DNA of 64,000 nucleotides. Origin: Epiperipatus broadwayi. Taxonomy: Eukaryota > Onychophora > Udeonychophora > Euonychophora > Peripatidae. Below the pieces are notes generated by a model that worked only from the letters and a program-made list of their open reading frames with translations, was not told the DNA's origin and made no database searches. The translations under genes and the position numbers were made by a program. Location: positions 248,001-312,000 of the forward strand of contig JAQFVV010006706.1 of the NCBI GenBank assembly GCA_028023455.1. The letters run 5' to 3'. Shown here piece by piece: positions 11,531 to 24,043 of this stretch. How positions within the stretch are numbered: position 1 is the stretch's first letter; each line of letters opens with the position of its first letter.

Positions 11531-12162
11531 ATTCTCAGTTATATTTAATTAAATAAGTTTTCCAATAAAGATTAAAGTTATGCCCTAAAATACATATCTT
11601 GCTCTTCATGAATGGATTTGCGAATGTGAAAATAAATATCACATTCTTTCGTATAAATTAGAGTAAAAATTTCCTTTACTAATGAATACATTTATCTGCC
11701 TTTTATTTTCTTGTTGGGGGCATAGACATAGACTTTCAAATATTGCGTAATATTCATTGGCATATAATAAGGGCTGCCACTCTGATTATAATTATAAACT
11801 TTGTTTAAGGACTAGAATTAATTAATATAATCATTATTTAAAACTCAAACAAAACAAACTATCATTATTAAATATTTTCTAAACACACTTGGTTTTTTAA
11901 GTCTTTTTATTCATAATTATTTTAATGTTAATGCTCGCTGTCTGTGTTGGCAACCCAAACATATACATATGATTCAATTTAAAAATTATCTTAGTTAATT
12001 GATTATCCAATATTAGTGTCAGTTCAGGGGTCTCTGATCCTCACCAACCATTGAGCTAGTTTCTTGGCGCATAGCACTGTGCCGTTGATTTAGATTTCTA
12101 CTAATCTGAGCTGTTGAGTTGGGTTTGAATTCAGTTTGAACCGCCTGAGTTTGGATCCGACT
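11531..12162. other. Gene-free stretch
   Basis: AT-rich up to about 11950. Around 12010-12160 there is a more complex segment that runs directly into the family C copy and may be a further repeat. No coding motif was found. Confidence 0.4.
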
Positions 12163-12402
12163 TGCCTGAAAAGTTCAGACTTTCAAATTGATAGAAATGG
12201 GTTTTATAAGTGCTAACTTTTGAGTTAGTATTTTAGATCTAGTTGCCGGACTCCCAGACCTCCACTGAGGTGAGCCATAAGCTTGAAACCAATTGGTCTG
12301 GAGGTAGGGTCTTAATGATAAAAGTTTTGAATTCTTTCTCTTTCAGCACATATAAAAATAAAGCTTGTTTAGAGCTATTGGTAAGCTCCATCTAGTGATA
12401 TA
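12163..12402 (-). repeat. Family C repeat, isolated partial copy
   Basis: It matches the inverted-orientation units at 9140-9380, running from the AAAAGTTCAGACTTTCAAAT block through TAGATCTAGTT to GGTAAGCTCCATCTAGTGA. It ends at a short ATATATATA run. Confidence 0.75.
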
Positions 12403-12943
12403 TATATAGTAACAGAATGGGGATCTGGGTTGTTAGGCTTGGGGTGATGACAAGAAAAAGAAGGTTGTACCTGGAGTGATGGAAAATCATCATCACTCCC
12501 AAGAAAATTAAATTTAAAATTTACAAAAAAGTATAATATTTAAGTAGGATGTTATTAAAAAAAATGTTATATTATATATTCAAGTTCATGAGATCAGTCA
12601 GTTAACTTCTTTGAGCAATATAATTAACATCATCCAGCATTATAACAAATAAAAGTAATACTCATCATTATGAGTGATCAAATAATAAACTAAATTAAAT
12701 AGTCAATCTGGTGTCTGGATTTGAAATGTGAATCAACAGTCAATCTTGTGACTGGATTGGAAAAATAACAGAATAGTTTATGGTTAAGCGTAAGTTAGAC
12801 AAATTAAAACTTTAGTGAGTGGAAGGTAAGTTATGTTACATCATAGTAAACAGTGGTTAAATAAAATGAACAATATTTAAATTACATTTATTTATGCATC
12901 TTATATATTCAGTTGTTGATTCAAACCCTTAAAACATTACACA
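12403..12943. other. Gene-free stretch
   Basis: No protein motif. Two similar phrases around 12700-12755 (AGTCAATCT..TG..TGGATT) form a short degenerate duplication. Confidence 0.4.
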
Positions 12944-13216
12944 ATCACCATGCCATATGATTACACATGCTGTTAATACGAGTATCAAACTGTCCATATA
13001 GTAGTAACTGGTGGAGAGTTGCAGTAGATCCTAAGATCTAGGTGGAATGCTCTCTGATTCAAGCCCCTTCACTGATGAAATCCACAAGTTAGAAACTAGT
13101 CTGGTAATGTTGGATATGTCAGCACTAGGTAGAGATTTTATGCACAAACCTTCTTGCATCTATTGATTACAAAGGCTTGCACTGGCACTACTGTATGGAA
13201 TGTTTGGTACTCTTAT
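12944..13216 (+). repeat. Family A dispersed repeat, copy 1
   Basis: It starts with the family head (AATCACCAT, GCTGTTAAT). It then has the left end TCCATATAGTAGT, a body around GATCCTAAGATCTAGG and CTTCACTGATGAAA, and the block CTTGCATC.ATTGATTAC. It closes with CACTACTGTATGGA, which is the inverted form of the left end. Confidence 0.75.
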
Positions 13217-13613
13217 TAGAAATAGATATACATTATAAATTGGTTTTAATGACTCATTTATTGTTATTTTGAATTCTAAACTTATTGTATAGCATAAAAT
13301 GTTGTTATTCGTATCAAAGTTTATCAAATATATAAATTAAAAAGAGGTTGAATTATTCTGAAAATTATTTTAAAAAGGCTTTGAATTATTTATAAATATA
13401 ATTAAAAAATTATAAAAAATATTTTAAGTAAAATAGCTGTCTGGTTGTTAAACTTCAAATAAACACTTTATGTAATATGAAACTCTTCCACACAAAAAAT
13501 GACATAATTATTAGCTATCCAGTGTGAATACTAAAAGCTCTAATTTGCACCTTAACATGGATTGATCATGAAATAAATAATCTAATAATAGAAAAAAAAA
13601 TATATTCATTAGA
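13217..13613. other. AT-rich spacer
   Basis: Nothing recognisable apart from its position between a family A copy and a TA-flanked element. Confidence 0.5.
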
Positions 13614-13615
13614 TA

Positions 13616-14893
13616 CTTGAGTACTAAAGCTGCAACATAGAATAGATAGCCTTTTTACACCTCAATAAATGTGTAATGTCATGATGATGTCAGATTGAAA
13701 GAAAATAATCCCTGTGAGTGTATGTGAAAACGTGTTTGTTTTTTTCATCAACATTTTTTTTTTCAACACGATCTTTTTTTTTTGTAATACTTCAACATTT
13801 TCACTTATTTGTCATATTTTTCATTAATGTTGAAGGTTGCAACACTAAAATCAGCATTCGCAAGGGGGTGTGACTGTTTGGTGGTTTATGTAGGAAAAAC
13901 AGACAAATATTTTATATAAAAATTTAATAAAAGGGTAATAATTAATATTCTTTTGTAGTTTTGTTTTAATTTCTTTATAAAAAAAAGAATACATTTATTA
14001 GCAGTTTCATGAAAATCCCAACATACTTTGCAATCATGTTTTTTTATTTCGAAGTGAAAATTTTTACTGTAGATCCTATTTTCTGTGGTAATAATTTATT
14101 TAAAATTTTGTTTTTAATGCATAAATTACTATTATATATTACATGATAAGTGTTGTAGGAATATAGTTAATGTATTTTTATCCAAATTACTTAAAAATCA
14201 AAATAATTTACTGTTTTTTTTTGTGTGTATATTTAAACTAACTATTTTTTTGATTAATGGCATGATTATTGTAATATCACATTTAATTTTTTATTTTAAA
14301 TATCATTCTTAAAAGTTAATAGTTTTTAAAGTCGCACCTTTTTTTTCAAGTCACATTTTTTTTTGTTAATGTTGAAAGTTGTACATATTTGTGAAAGTCA
14401 CTTTTTTTTTTTTTTTGGAAACTTGTTAATGTTGAAATTTTATTTTAATTGGCATTATTTTTAAAATAAAATTTCAACATTAACATGTTGAAAATTGTAC
14501 ATATTTGTGAAAGTCAAATTTATTTGAAATGTTGTTCTTAAAAGTGTCATTCTTAAAAGTTGTTTGTTAATGTTGAAAATCATACACATTTGTGAAAGTC
14601 ACATTTATTTTAAACATTGTTATTAAAAGTTTTTTTCTTAATGTAAGTTTTATTTTTTTTTTTACTTATTTTTAGTCCTACAAAACAGAGTATGTATTAG
14701 ATAGTGTATCTGTTGACATTCATATCAACCTCCTGATAACTTTGTAATTCTTGCCAAAATACCATGTACAAGATACATGTACACATTATTTTGGTCAGAT
14801 CACAACATTACAAAGTTATCAGTGGATTGATATGTATGTGAGAAGGTGCAGTAAGTATAATACATGCTCCGTGTTGCAGCTTTAATACTCAAG
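13616..14893. mobile_element. 1.28-kb TA-flanked non-autonomous DNA transposon with internal tandem repeats
   Basis: The termini are inverted: CTTGAGTACTAAAGCTGCAA at the left (from 13616) and the complement of CTTGAGTATTAAAGCTGCAA at the right (ending 14893). TA lies on each side (13614-13615 and 14894-14895). Inside, the phrase GTTAATGTTGAAA followed by ACATATTTGTGAAAGTCA recurs at about 14365, 14490 and 14566. A second inverted repeat with arms of roughly 80 bp is found at 14685-14866. There is no coding capacity. TA duplications suggest mobilisation by a Tc1/mariner-type or related transposase (inference). Confidence 0.65.
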
Positions 14894-15744
14894 TACTATT
14901 CTTTAATCTATGTTTTGATGATCAAATTTTTATGTGTTAAAATCCCTAATCTACTTATTTGAGATCATTATAAATTTACAATCCATCACTCTCAAATCTT
15001 GTAATTCCTTGTTACTAAAAAGTTGTTTTACTGTGAAACCTTAAAAAGTAGTCTTTTTTTGTATGAGATTATTTGATATATTGACTTTAGCTGGGATCCT
15101 GAGTAATTAAATTATCTGCTTAAACTAAAAAGCCAAGCAATAATATTTGATTTCTATAACAACCTGCCCAGAGTTTCAATGCAAGAAATGAAACCAATGT
15201 TCAAATGTTCTACAAAAATGCTTAATTGCATATTTATTTAAGGTATCTGTAATAATAAACATGCACATAAAATCTCATGTTGAATTATTGGAAAAACATC
15301 ATTTATTTATATTAAAACAAACTGTTTAGTACTTTTATTTTTAATATGCTTTCGTTCTAAATCACTGAAGTTTACTGTAAACTTCTTTATCTTTTTAGTT
15401 TACTGAATCTTTTGAACAAGAGAGTTTATTAAGAAAGTTAAAATTTATCTCTTCCTATCTTAGCCTATTGTATTAAAAAGAGCAGAGATTTGCTATTCTC
15501 ATTCCAAAATAACAGGATTTTGTGAGGGAAATAAATTTTGTGGTGTGTTTTCATTTCTTTCCTGAATAAATACATTTTTGATATATTATGTTTTTCTATA
15601 TTTTATAATGTGTATATTGTATTAGTATATATTCTTCATAATTACTTAATTATTATAATCATAATCATAATTTTATGTATATATTAAATAGTAAAATTCA
15701 ATGTGATTTATTAAATAGTAAAGGATAAATATTAAAACACATGA
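14894..15744. other. Gene-free stretch
   Basis: AT-rich sequence with stops in all frames. No repeat with a recognised partner in this window. Confidence 0.5.
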
Positions 15745-16015
15745 TCACCATTTCATATGCTTACACAGGCTATAAATAACAGTAGAAAACTCTTCATACA
15801 GTAGTACCACCAAGTGCAAGCCTTAGTAATCAATGAGATGCAAGAAGGTTTGTGCTTAAAATACCTATTTAGTGTCTACTCATCCAATATTCCCAGACCA
15901 GTTTCTGGCCTGAGGCTTTCATCTGTGAGGAACCTTGTATTTGAGAGCAATGCAGCTAGATCCTAGTATTTAATGCAACTCTCTAGAAGCTACTATTTAC
16001 CTATTTAGTTAACTA
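15745..16015 (-). repeat. Family A dispersed repeat, copy 2
   Basis: Opposite orientation to copy 1. Order: head with GATCACCATTTC, then CATACAGTAGTACCAC, AGTAATCAATGAG, the TCATCCAATATTCCCAGACC block, and TAGATCCTAGTATTTAATGC near the far end. Confidence 0.75.
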
Positions 16016-16199
16016 TAAACCTAGAATCCTAAGATAGAAACATAATAATGTTTTAATCCAAGTTCATTTTCTTGTATTGTCATATAGACCTAAAGTATAC
16101 ATTTTTGGGTCTTTGGTTTTTCAAAATGTATAGATGCTGAACTGGGTTTAGTTCTATATATGAGAGCTGGGATTGAAGACATTATTGTACCTTTATCCC

Positions 16200-16440
16200 C
16201 AGCTTTATAGTAAACTCAGTATGTAAAATGTGGCTGCTAGAGGGTTGCATTGGATTCTAAGATCTAGATGCAGAGCTCATAAGTCCAAAGCTCCTCACTG
16301 ATGAAAGCCACTAACTAGTAACTAGTCTGGAAAATGAGTAGGCAATAAATAGGAATTTTATACACAAACTTTCTTTCATCCATTGATTACTAAGGCTTGA
16401 ACTTGGGGGCACTAAGTTATATACTGTTATTAACACTCTA
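16200..16440 (+). repeat. Family A dispersed repeat, copy 3
   Basis: Runs in the orientation of copy 1: GGCTGCTAGAGG, GATTCTAAGATCTAG, CTCACTGATGAAAGCC, ATTGATTACTAAGG. It is separated by only about 110 bp from copy 4, which has the same orientation. Confidence 0.72.
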
Positions 16441-16549
16441 TCTAAGCATATTAAATGGTGATTACATAATGTTTTGAAAATTCAAAGACATGAACATGGA
16501 CTGAAACATTATTGTATTTTTATCTAGAATTCTTAGCTTTACAGTTAAT

Positions 16550-16765
16550 TAAATAAATAAAATGTGGCAGCTAGAGGATTGCATTGGAGCCTAAGATCTA
16601 GGTGCAGCGCTCTCTAATTCAAGGCTCCTCACTGATGAAAACCACAAGCTAAAAACTAGTCTAGGGATATTGGATAAGTAGGTACAGGATAGAGATTTTG
16701 TGTACAAATCTTCTTGCATTTATTGATTACTAAGGCTAACTCTTTGTGGCACCACTATATGAAGA
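16550..16765 (+). repeat. Family A dispersed repeat, copy 4
   Basis: Same order of blocks as copy 3, ending at GGCACCACTATATGAAGAG. The spacing of copies 2, 3 and 4 within about 1 kb shows local clustering of the family. Confidence 0.75.
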
Positions 16766-17382
16766 GTTTGCTAATTTTATCAAACCTTAATGTTGGGTGT
16801 ATATAATGCTAGTATGATAATATTGTTATTATTATAATGTTTTGCTTTTAATTTATTATTTAGTAAAACATATTCTCAATTAATTTCCAAACTTCGATGT
16901 GTAACAATAATTATATGCAATTATTAACCCAATATTTGTCATTAATGCTCAAATATAAATGGAAAAACTTTAACAAGAGAGGAATATTAGTGTACTATAG
17001 AAGATATATAAATGTGCAGGGATAAGCTTTCACCAATGAAATGGCCCATTTTATATATAGAGTTCATACTACTTAACTCCAAATGAAGCTATTTCTAACT
17101 AATCACTGTACAGTTGAATTATAAAACCTGGTTAAATTCTGAAATGTAAGCATTATCATTAATAATATATATCTGTTGCATGGTTGCAAGTTGAAGGGTA
17201 TCTGGTTTAATTATTTTCACTAGTCTGTGATTTTCTAATAAGAAAATAAAATTAATATGATGCATGGTAAGATTATATCGAATTAAGAAACAAATTTTTG
17301 CTACAAAAATGGTAAACTAATCTGTGGTTACATATTATATGAAATTATAGCAATCCTATTTCTGTTACAATTTCACAAATAA
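16766..17382. other. AT-rich stretch
   Basis: No genes or repeats recognised. It ends at the 5' truncation point of a LINE copy. Confidence 0.5.
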
Positions 17383-18259
17383 TAAGTGGAAAATTTAAAT
17401 GCCATTAGCACTAATTGGTTTCTCTTCCATAGGCGAGGCATCAACAAAATTGACTCTATCTGCCCCCTCTGCCAGACTCATGACGAAACATTTAATCATC
17501 TGGTTTTCTCGTGCCATGGACTCTGGAGGTCTAGAAGGATTATTGCTGATAACCTTAAAGTGAATTTTTATCTTGTTATGTCTCTTAAGGATAGTATTAA
17601 GACAAGATCCATCCCTACTATTAGGCTTTCATTATTTATCAACTATGCATTCTGGTCTACTCGTTGTAAAATGATTTTCAATCCCGGTGCAATTCATGAG
17701 GGAAAATTTTTTCTGAATAAATTTATAAAATTTAAAAACCATGACATGCTCCTAGCTCCAAAAGTTTTATTTGAGGAAACATGGACTCTGATTGCATTGA
17801 AGGAATGATTGCTGGCAAAATGCTTTGTTTCTTCTGTCTAAGATATTGCTGAAAGTGATTTTGTTAATAATCAGAAGTTCAGATCCTTTAGTTATCAAAA
17901 TGGATAGTTTTTAACTGAACTCATCAGATTAAGCATAAATACCTAAGCCTTCATAGTTGTAGTGATTTTTCCAATGGTGATCTGACCAAACTCTAGATTG
18001 ACTAAGTGACTCTTGGTAGTGTGAGTCAATTTGTCTAGGTGAGTTGGGTGAGCTTAATTAGCCTACGTGTGTGCTAACTATAGACCAGGTATTCAGGTTT
18101 ACCTCTTGCCCAGAATAATACTATCTTAGATTTATTTATTATCATGTAATTCTTCTTTATGTTTGTAATTCTAGCTTTCCTTTTCAATTTACCATGTATA
18201 CATAATTGTTACTGTAAACATTGTACTTGTTTAATAAATATTGGAGAAACAAAAAAAAA
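17383..18259 (+). mobile_element. 5'-truncated zf-RVT LINE, 3' end with poly(A)
   Basis: Only the last ~140 codons and a ~450-bp 3' untranslated region remain. Homology to the longer copy at 40.2-42.3 kb starts abruptly near 17383. The element ends with AATAAATATTGGAGAAAC and an A9 run, the usual signature of target-primed retroposition. I could not identify a target-site duplication. Confidence 0.7.
17386..17808 (+). pseudogene. C-terminal zinc-ribbon domain (zf-RVT) of a LINE protein
   Basis: The frame aligns with 41535-41951 of the longer copy: NLNAISTNWFLFHRRG here against NLNALPMNWFLYHRRG there. The C-terminal CCHC cluster is CPLC, then a histidine in NHL, then SC, matching the zf-RVT pattern. 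It continues through a conserved IRLSLFINYAFWSTRCK segment to the C-terminal ETWTLIALKE. The true protein start is missing because the copy is truncated. Confidence 0.75.
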
Positions 18260-19689
18260 TGTGTATTGTAATATCTGAGATATTCTTAAACACTAGGATG
18301 CATAATATAGAAAAAAATATAGTTTATAAGTTATAACCCATAGAATGTGGTCTGTTGTGAAGAAAGCTATAAATGTAATAATATAATTTTTGAGTATTTT
18401 TTTTAATAAACAAAGATAATAATGTTTATATATACGGTGATTTAGGTTCATTAGGTTGCTTGTAACCAGTGAGCCTAAAAAAATCATGTTTCCACCAGTT
18501 TATAAAATTTGGCACAACTGCAATTCATCATAAGTAGAAAAGGAAACAAATTAATATTTTAGGAAGTGTCTGGACACCAGGATGCAATCAAATATTCTAT
18601 TTTATACTGAAATACTGTTTTATTGTGCTTGATAACATTTGTTTACAGCGCATTATAATTAAATTTTTATTGCAGTATTGACGATGTCAATGAGTTTGAT
18701 TACTCATAATCACCTAGTAATACATATCACATGATATGTGTGGCAATACATATACTGGTAATATATATTTCGAAGATATTCTCTTATATATATATAATGG
18801 CGACTGAAGATTTTTATAAAAAAATGATCAAGTTCCTTTTATTAAGACTGTTTTGTTTAATTAACGAAATGCTTTGTTACTAAAATGAGAACTGAATTAG
18901 TTAACAAATTGTTGTTGTTTTTTTTTTAAATTCTATTTTTATAATTCTATAATCTTTTGTAGATTGGCGCATTGGATCAGACATTGTAGAATGATTATCA
19001 AAACATTATCACCCATGAATATAAAAATATATACTTTTGTCACAACTGAATAGTAGTACACTTAGAAACAAGGATGGTGGGGATAATTTTCTTCCACAGC
19101 AAAAATGTTTATTAAAATTTCAGTTTATTTAGATAGATTATACTAAAAAATATATTTAATAACATTAATTATCTCAAATATATAAATGAACAGTATTTTT
19201 CTTGATTCATTGTTTTCGCTTTTGAGATTAATTATTATTAAAAAAAATCTCTGAAGTAAAATTAGTAACAAATTATGCAATTTTACTTAATGGCTTTTAA
19301 ATCTTAATTAATGATACTAATTAATATTACTAAATGATGTGCTTTCCTTCAATGGTGATTACAGATATATATATAAACAAATTCTCTACTAAAGGGGATA
19401 TGATAGTGATCAGTTTTACCGACATCTGGTGATTAAAGTTTCGAATTAGAAAATTTAGAATTAATATGCAATTTGTATATAGCACAGTAAATGAATAATA
19501 TTAAGAAATTTTTTATGTGCATATTTCCACATCTTTACAGATATTATTCACGTAGGATACATTCTTGCTTTATATATGAATATTTGCATAAACATTACAC
19601 ACGTATATAAATAGTAACTTCATTTCATTAAAAAAAATGAAACGTTAAAAATTATTTGATTAATTAAAAAAACAACAACATAATATTGA
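18260..19689. other. Gene-free AT-rich stretch
   Basis: No coding motifs or repeat partners recognised. The short minus-strand frame at 18293-18487 is hydrophobic low-complexity sequence without support. Confidence 0.5.
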
Positions 19690-20290
19690 AATACAAATAT
19701 AATGTATATACTTAACCTAGATTAAATAAAGGGGATTTGAACTCATACTTTCAAACCTCTTTCAATCATCCACTCTATCCAATATAACCAATATGTGAAA
19801 AAGATAAATGATTTCCAACATACATATTTCATGCTGAACCAGTACTAATCAGTTGGTACGGATCATCATCTCCCACGCTTATACATAATCAGTGCTCAGT
19901 TTATATTAAGATAGCAAATCTATACATTTTAATGGATAGGCTTCAATCCTCTCCATCCTCCAATTCTTCAGCCATCCATATCACTGAAAATCTGATGATG
20001 AAGTGTTCAAAGCCCTTGATGATGCCAACTTTATAGTCATATCCAGATTGACCCTGGGTCAGTCTGATTCCTTATATGTAGAACCTTAATATTTCCATTT
20101 AAATACACACAAAAGGGATAGGCAGAATACAGGCTGTATTTGCAATATTGTATATGTATCAATTATATTGGATAGAGTGAATGATTGTAGGGAGTTTAAA
20201 AGTCTGGGTTCAAATCCCCTTTAATTACATCTAGATTAAGTATATACATTATACTTGTATTTTAATATTACATATATTCTGTCTATCCTT
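19690..20290. repeat. SINE family B, two copies with tRNA-like ends facing outward
   Basis: At 19725-19790, read on the minus strand, and at 20160-20225 on the plus strand, there is a tRNA-like unit: TTGGATAGAGTG (A-box-like) about 45 nt before GGGTTCAAATCCCC (good B box; degenerate in the left copy). Each is followed by ATCTAGATTAAG-type sequence and AT-rich sequence. Between them lies a body with CATGCTGAACCAGTACTAATC and AGTGTTCAAAGCCCTTGATG. The inverted pair could be two insertions or one rearranged copy. Confidence 0.65.
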
Positions 20291-20299
20291 CTGTATATT

Positions 20300-20690
20300 T
20301 AAACAAACATATTAAGGTACTATGTATGAAGTGTCAAATTGACTTAAGGTCAACATGGATATAACTATAATATTGGCACCAATAAGGGCTTTGAGCATTC
20401 TTCCACCAGATTTTCAGTAATATGGACAGCTGAAGAGTTGGAGAGGATTGAAGCCTGTTTACTATCTTAATGTAAATCAAGCACTGATTATATATATATA
20501 TATATGGGAGATAATCTGAACTAACAGATGAGTGCCAGTTTAGCATGAAGTATATATATTGCAGATCATTTAACTTTTTCACATATATGTGATCATGTGT
20601 GTAAGTTATACTGAATAGAGTGGATGATTTAGAGAGCTTGAAAATGTAGGTTCAAGTCCCCTTTAATTAAAAAAACAATAATTATAAAAA
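20300..20690 (+). repeat. SINE family B, third copy
   Basis: The body (TGGATATAACTATAATATTGG, CAGCTGAAGAGTTGGAGAGG, TTTAGCATGAAGTA) is the complement of the 19.8-20.05 kb body. It is followed by a tRNA-like end with AATAGAGTGGATGATT and the B box GGTTCAAGTCCCC. It lies in tandem with the plus-oriented tRNA unit just upstream. Confidence 0.65.
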
Positions 20691-21959
20691 AATTATACAT
20701 TTACAGATCATGCATGTTTTAAGTGTAGAAAAAAAATTATTGTGCCTTAATCAATAATTAAATGGACAATAATTCGAGAGAATGCATGACATTCGAATCC
20801 TAAAAGTATCAAGGTTGATCTTCCATCCAGTAAACTTTAGCTTTAAAATTGTATACTGCATTACATTAAAAATAATAAACAATACAAAATTTATTATATA
20901 TATATTAGGACAAAGACAAATATAAATATATACAAATAAATAATGTCTTCTAACCAACAACTGGTGGATAGAGAGAGAATAAATAATATAATCCTTACTT
21001 TTTTTAAAATAAAAAAGACAGAGAATAGAACATAAATATAAAGTTTGTGGCAGTCAGATTTCTGGATCATTTCCGTTTTGAGAAAAGTGGAAAAAAAAGA
21101 CAAATTCTTAGTATGATCAAATAAACAAAATAACTGTTTACTAATTGATATTTTTCTACAAATAGAACTTTGGAATTTTAGAGCAACTGATAATTTGATA
21201 AATATATGTCCTTCAAGCTCCGACAAATTAATTGCATTATTAAACTGTTATTTTGAATATATATATATCAGGTCCTGTTCTGAGGCTATTGAGGAACTGC
21301 ACAGGTAATGGATAATGAATAATCTTCAGACATAAAGATTACCTGTAAACAACTAATAGACCATGACTAACCAAAAGTATCTTCTGCTGTTTTATAGGAT
21401 AATGTGTAGTTAATCACAGGCTAGACCTTGTTTCTATATTTTTCTTTTACAGACCACTTAGTCTAAAGCCTAGTGACCATGAGCTTCTGTCATCATATGA
21501 TACACTCTATACTATGATAATGAGATTGTGTGCTTGAGCAATCACATTTCCATCCTTTAACTACATGCACAATATTTCTCTTCAATTCTGTTTGCTATTC
21601 TTTTTATTTTTAGTTCAAACCTGTAAGAATTTAAAAAATCAATGATAGATATGGGCATTATATGATGATATTTTCTTAACTGTAATCTTTGCTTGAATAG
21701 TACCATCAATAATGAGATACATTAAAACTGGATGAGAGAGCAGGATTTTCATCTGGTGAAGATTCTAAATTTATGTAGCTCCATTCAGGGATCTCCCCCC
21801 ATTTATTTATCATGAAACATGAAAACCTATTAAAATATAATCTAAAAATGTTTGTCTTACATAGTCTGGATAGATAGATTGGACCAACATCATTTGGAGC
21901 AAACTCCTCAAGATCAGACAAATTGTAGAACCAATAGCAGATTTATGTTAGATGCTCGT
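20691..21959. other. Gene-free stretch with unassigned open frames
   Basis: Minus-strand frames at 20894-21226 and 21706-21921 look moderately protein-like, but I could not match them to a family and neither begins with ATG at its left limit. They may be further pieces of decayed retroelements next to the LINE that follows. Confidence 0.35.
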
Positions 21960-22969
21960 ACTAAACTTGTCTATCAAAAAAAGAAGTTCAATGAAATAGA
22001 CAGTTGGTTATAAGATGTTTTTTGGTTTTTGGAAAGGTAGACCAATCAGTGAATGGAAGGATGTTTAGTGTTGGATTTATTGTAAAATTTAATTTGGTAT
22101 TTTTTACTCACATCTATCAATAAACAGCTAAAGTCTTCTTTTCCTAATACTTATACTCCATATTTAAATTCAGAGAACTCTGGAACAATAAACTTTTATT
22201 CTTTGCTAAATACCATTATTATAGAAATATCATTACAAAATAGTTTTTTAGCCTTGGAGATGTCAATGCCCATGTTGACACAAACAATAGATTTTGACCA
22301 AAAGTCTTAAAAATAAAAGTATTAATGTTTTAAATTCAAGTGGTCTGCTGATGTTGAATTTTTGCACAATACATGGATTAATTATCACAATTACATTGTT
22401 TAAACCTTAAAATCACAGCAAAGAAACATGAATGCCTCTATGTTCAAAACAATGACTTTTAGTTTATTACATTATAGATGAGTTAGAATGTAAGTGAAAT
22501 TCCTTTTGTGTGGCCACTTATAAACACAGTTTTTTTTATACATAATAAATTAATACACTTTAAGATTAAAATGATAATAGCATTAAAAAAATCTTGCTTT
22601 AATCACATTCACAAGAAAATTGATAACTATTTTTAAAAATATTTACTTATGTACTAATTTTAATGGCTGTTAAACACTAAATTTTTAAATTGGACATTCA
22701 AGGTTATCATATTACAGAGTCATAAAATTCTTTTAAAAAGCGAGTTATGTAAATACAAATAAATCTATTCTTGGATTCACTGAAAAAAAAAATCATATCT
22801 AGTTTTTGACAGTAATCTTATTAATATTAATTTGATTAAAAGAAAACATATGGCAATTTATTTTTGGTAGATTAATAATTTAAAAAAGAAGCTTCATAAT
22901 AAATGTACATATTTATAGACAGACATTTAATGTCTTAAAAGGTTTAAAATGTCATCAAACATCACATAA

Positions 22970-23192
22970 TCACCATTCTTTATGCTTATGCAAGCTGTTT
23001 TTCACAAAGGCAAAACTCTTCGTATAGTAGTGCCACTCAGTGCAAACCAGAGTAATCAATGAATGCAGGAAGGTTTGGATAAATAGGCACTAGATAGGGA
23101 TTTTATGTACAAACCTTTCTGCATCCATTGATTACTGTGGCTTGCACTAACTGGTGTTACCATATGGAGAATTTTGCCTTTGTGAAAGGGTT
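22970..23192. repeat. Family A dispersed repeat, copy 5 (palindromic form)
   Basis: Left arm AAAGGCAAAACTCTTCG...GAATGCAGGAAGG and right arm CCTTTCTGCATCCATTG...TTTTGCCTTTGTGAAA are inverted copies of each other, so this copy folds back on itself. The similar phrases TTAAAATG on each side may be a short target duplication. It interrupts the decayed LINE. Confidence 0.7.
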
Positions 23193-23940
23193 AAAATGAT
23201 TGACAAGTTAAACCTGCAAATGAGATACAGATATTAACTTATCATAATCAATCTAGATATTTCTGATACTCTGAAAGCAATGTAGATACTTGCAAAAATA
23301 TATCACAATGCTATTAAATCCACAAATGAGCTTTCTAATAAGATGACAATGATATTTTTCAACATATTCAAGGGGGTATTTTGTTTGACTTTTGAGTAAG
23401 ATACAACAATTGGAGATGACAGCATTTAATGATATATTCAGTTTATCTGTTTATTTAGATTTGAATAAAAATATTTTGCCTAATAAAATCAAAGCAACTC
23501 TTTGTAATATTAAAAATGAAAAAACTAATTCATAATAAAATACCTGACATTTTAAAATAAGTTGGGGACATGCTAGTTTAAAAATATTGGAATGTTTTGG
23601 AAATATATGAGCTGATTAAGTTGTGGTGTCAAATCCTAAAAAATACCTTATTTTTTCCAGTTTTAATAAGGGGAATAGACGCATTGAAGTAATTGTAATT
23701 TTGTAGCATTATTATCCATCACAGAAAAAATACTTTCAAGAATTTTGTTAAATAGGTTCCTTCCGGTCATTGAGGAAATAGTTTCCAAAGAGTCAATGTA
23801 GTTCAGAAAATCAGAAAACACTGCAGTCACAAATTTTCATTGTCAGAAAAATTCAAGGCAAGTATTAGAAAGGGTTTTTACTTCTGATGGAAAATCTGAA
23901 GCATTTGACTAAAAACTTGTGTTAAACAAGGATGAGAAAT

Positions 23941-24043
23941 GTCTTGCATCGATGGTCGAGAGGTCAGCGTGACTGCCTTGCACTTGCAGGCAGTTGCCCG
24001 GGTTATGGGTTTGCATCCCGGCCGATGCTATGACACCTAAAAA
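23941..24043 (+). mobile_element. Short tRNA-derived SINE with 16-bp target duplication
   Basis: The body is flanked by perfect direct repeats AACAAGGATGAGAAAT (23925-23940 and 24044-24059) and ends in CTAAAAA. It has a perfect-consensus Pol III A box TGGTCGAGAGG (23953-23963) and a B-box-like GGTTTGCATCC (24008-24018). GCATCG and CGATGC at the ends would pair as an acceptor stem. ACTGCC/GGCAGT forms the central hairpin. It is a bare tRNA-like unit of about 100 bp with no non-tRNA body. Removing it joins the interrupted LINE RT motif, which confirms insertion. Confidence 0.88.

Noticed and set aside
14340-14640. CRISPR-like repeat array
   Set aside because: The repeats are degenerate, unevenly spaced and inside a eukaryotic inverted-repeat element. 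No cas genes or regular spacers are present.
20894-21226. 110-codon minus-strand open frame
   Set aside because: It begins with TTG, ends in a long aromatic/isoleucine run from AT-repeat sequence, and matches no family that I know.
23941-24043. Functional tRNA gene
   Set aside because: The central loop is too long for an anticodon loop, the copy has an A-rich tail and a 16-bp target duplication, and a diverged second copy exists. A SINE fits better.
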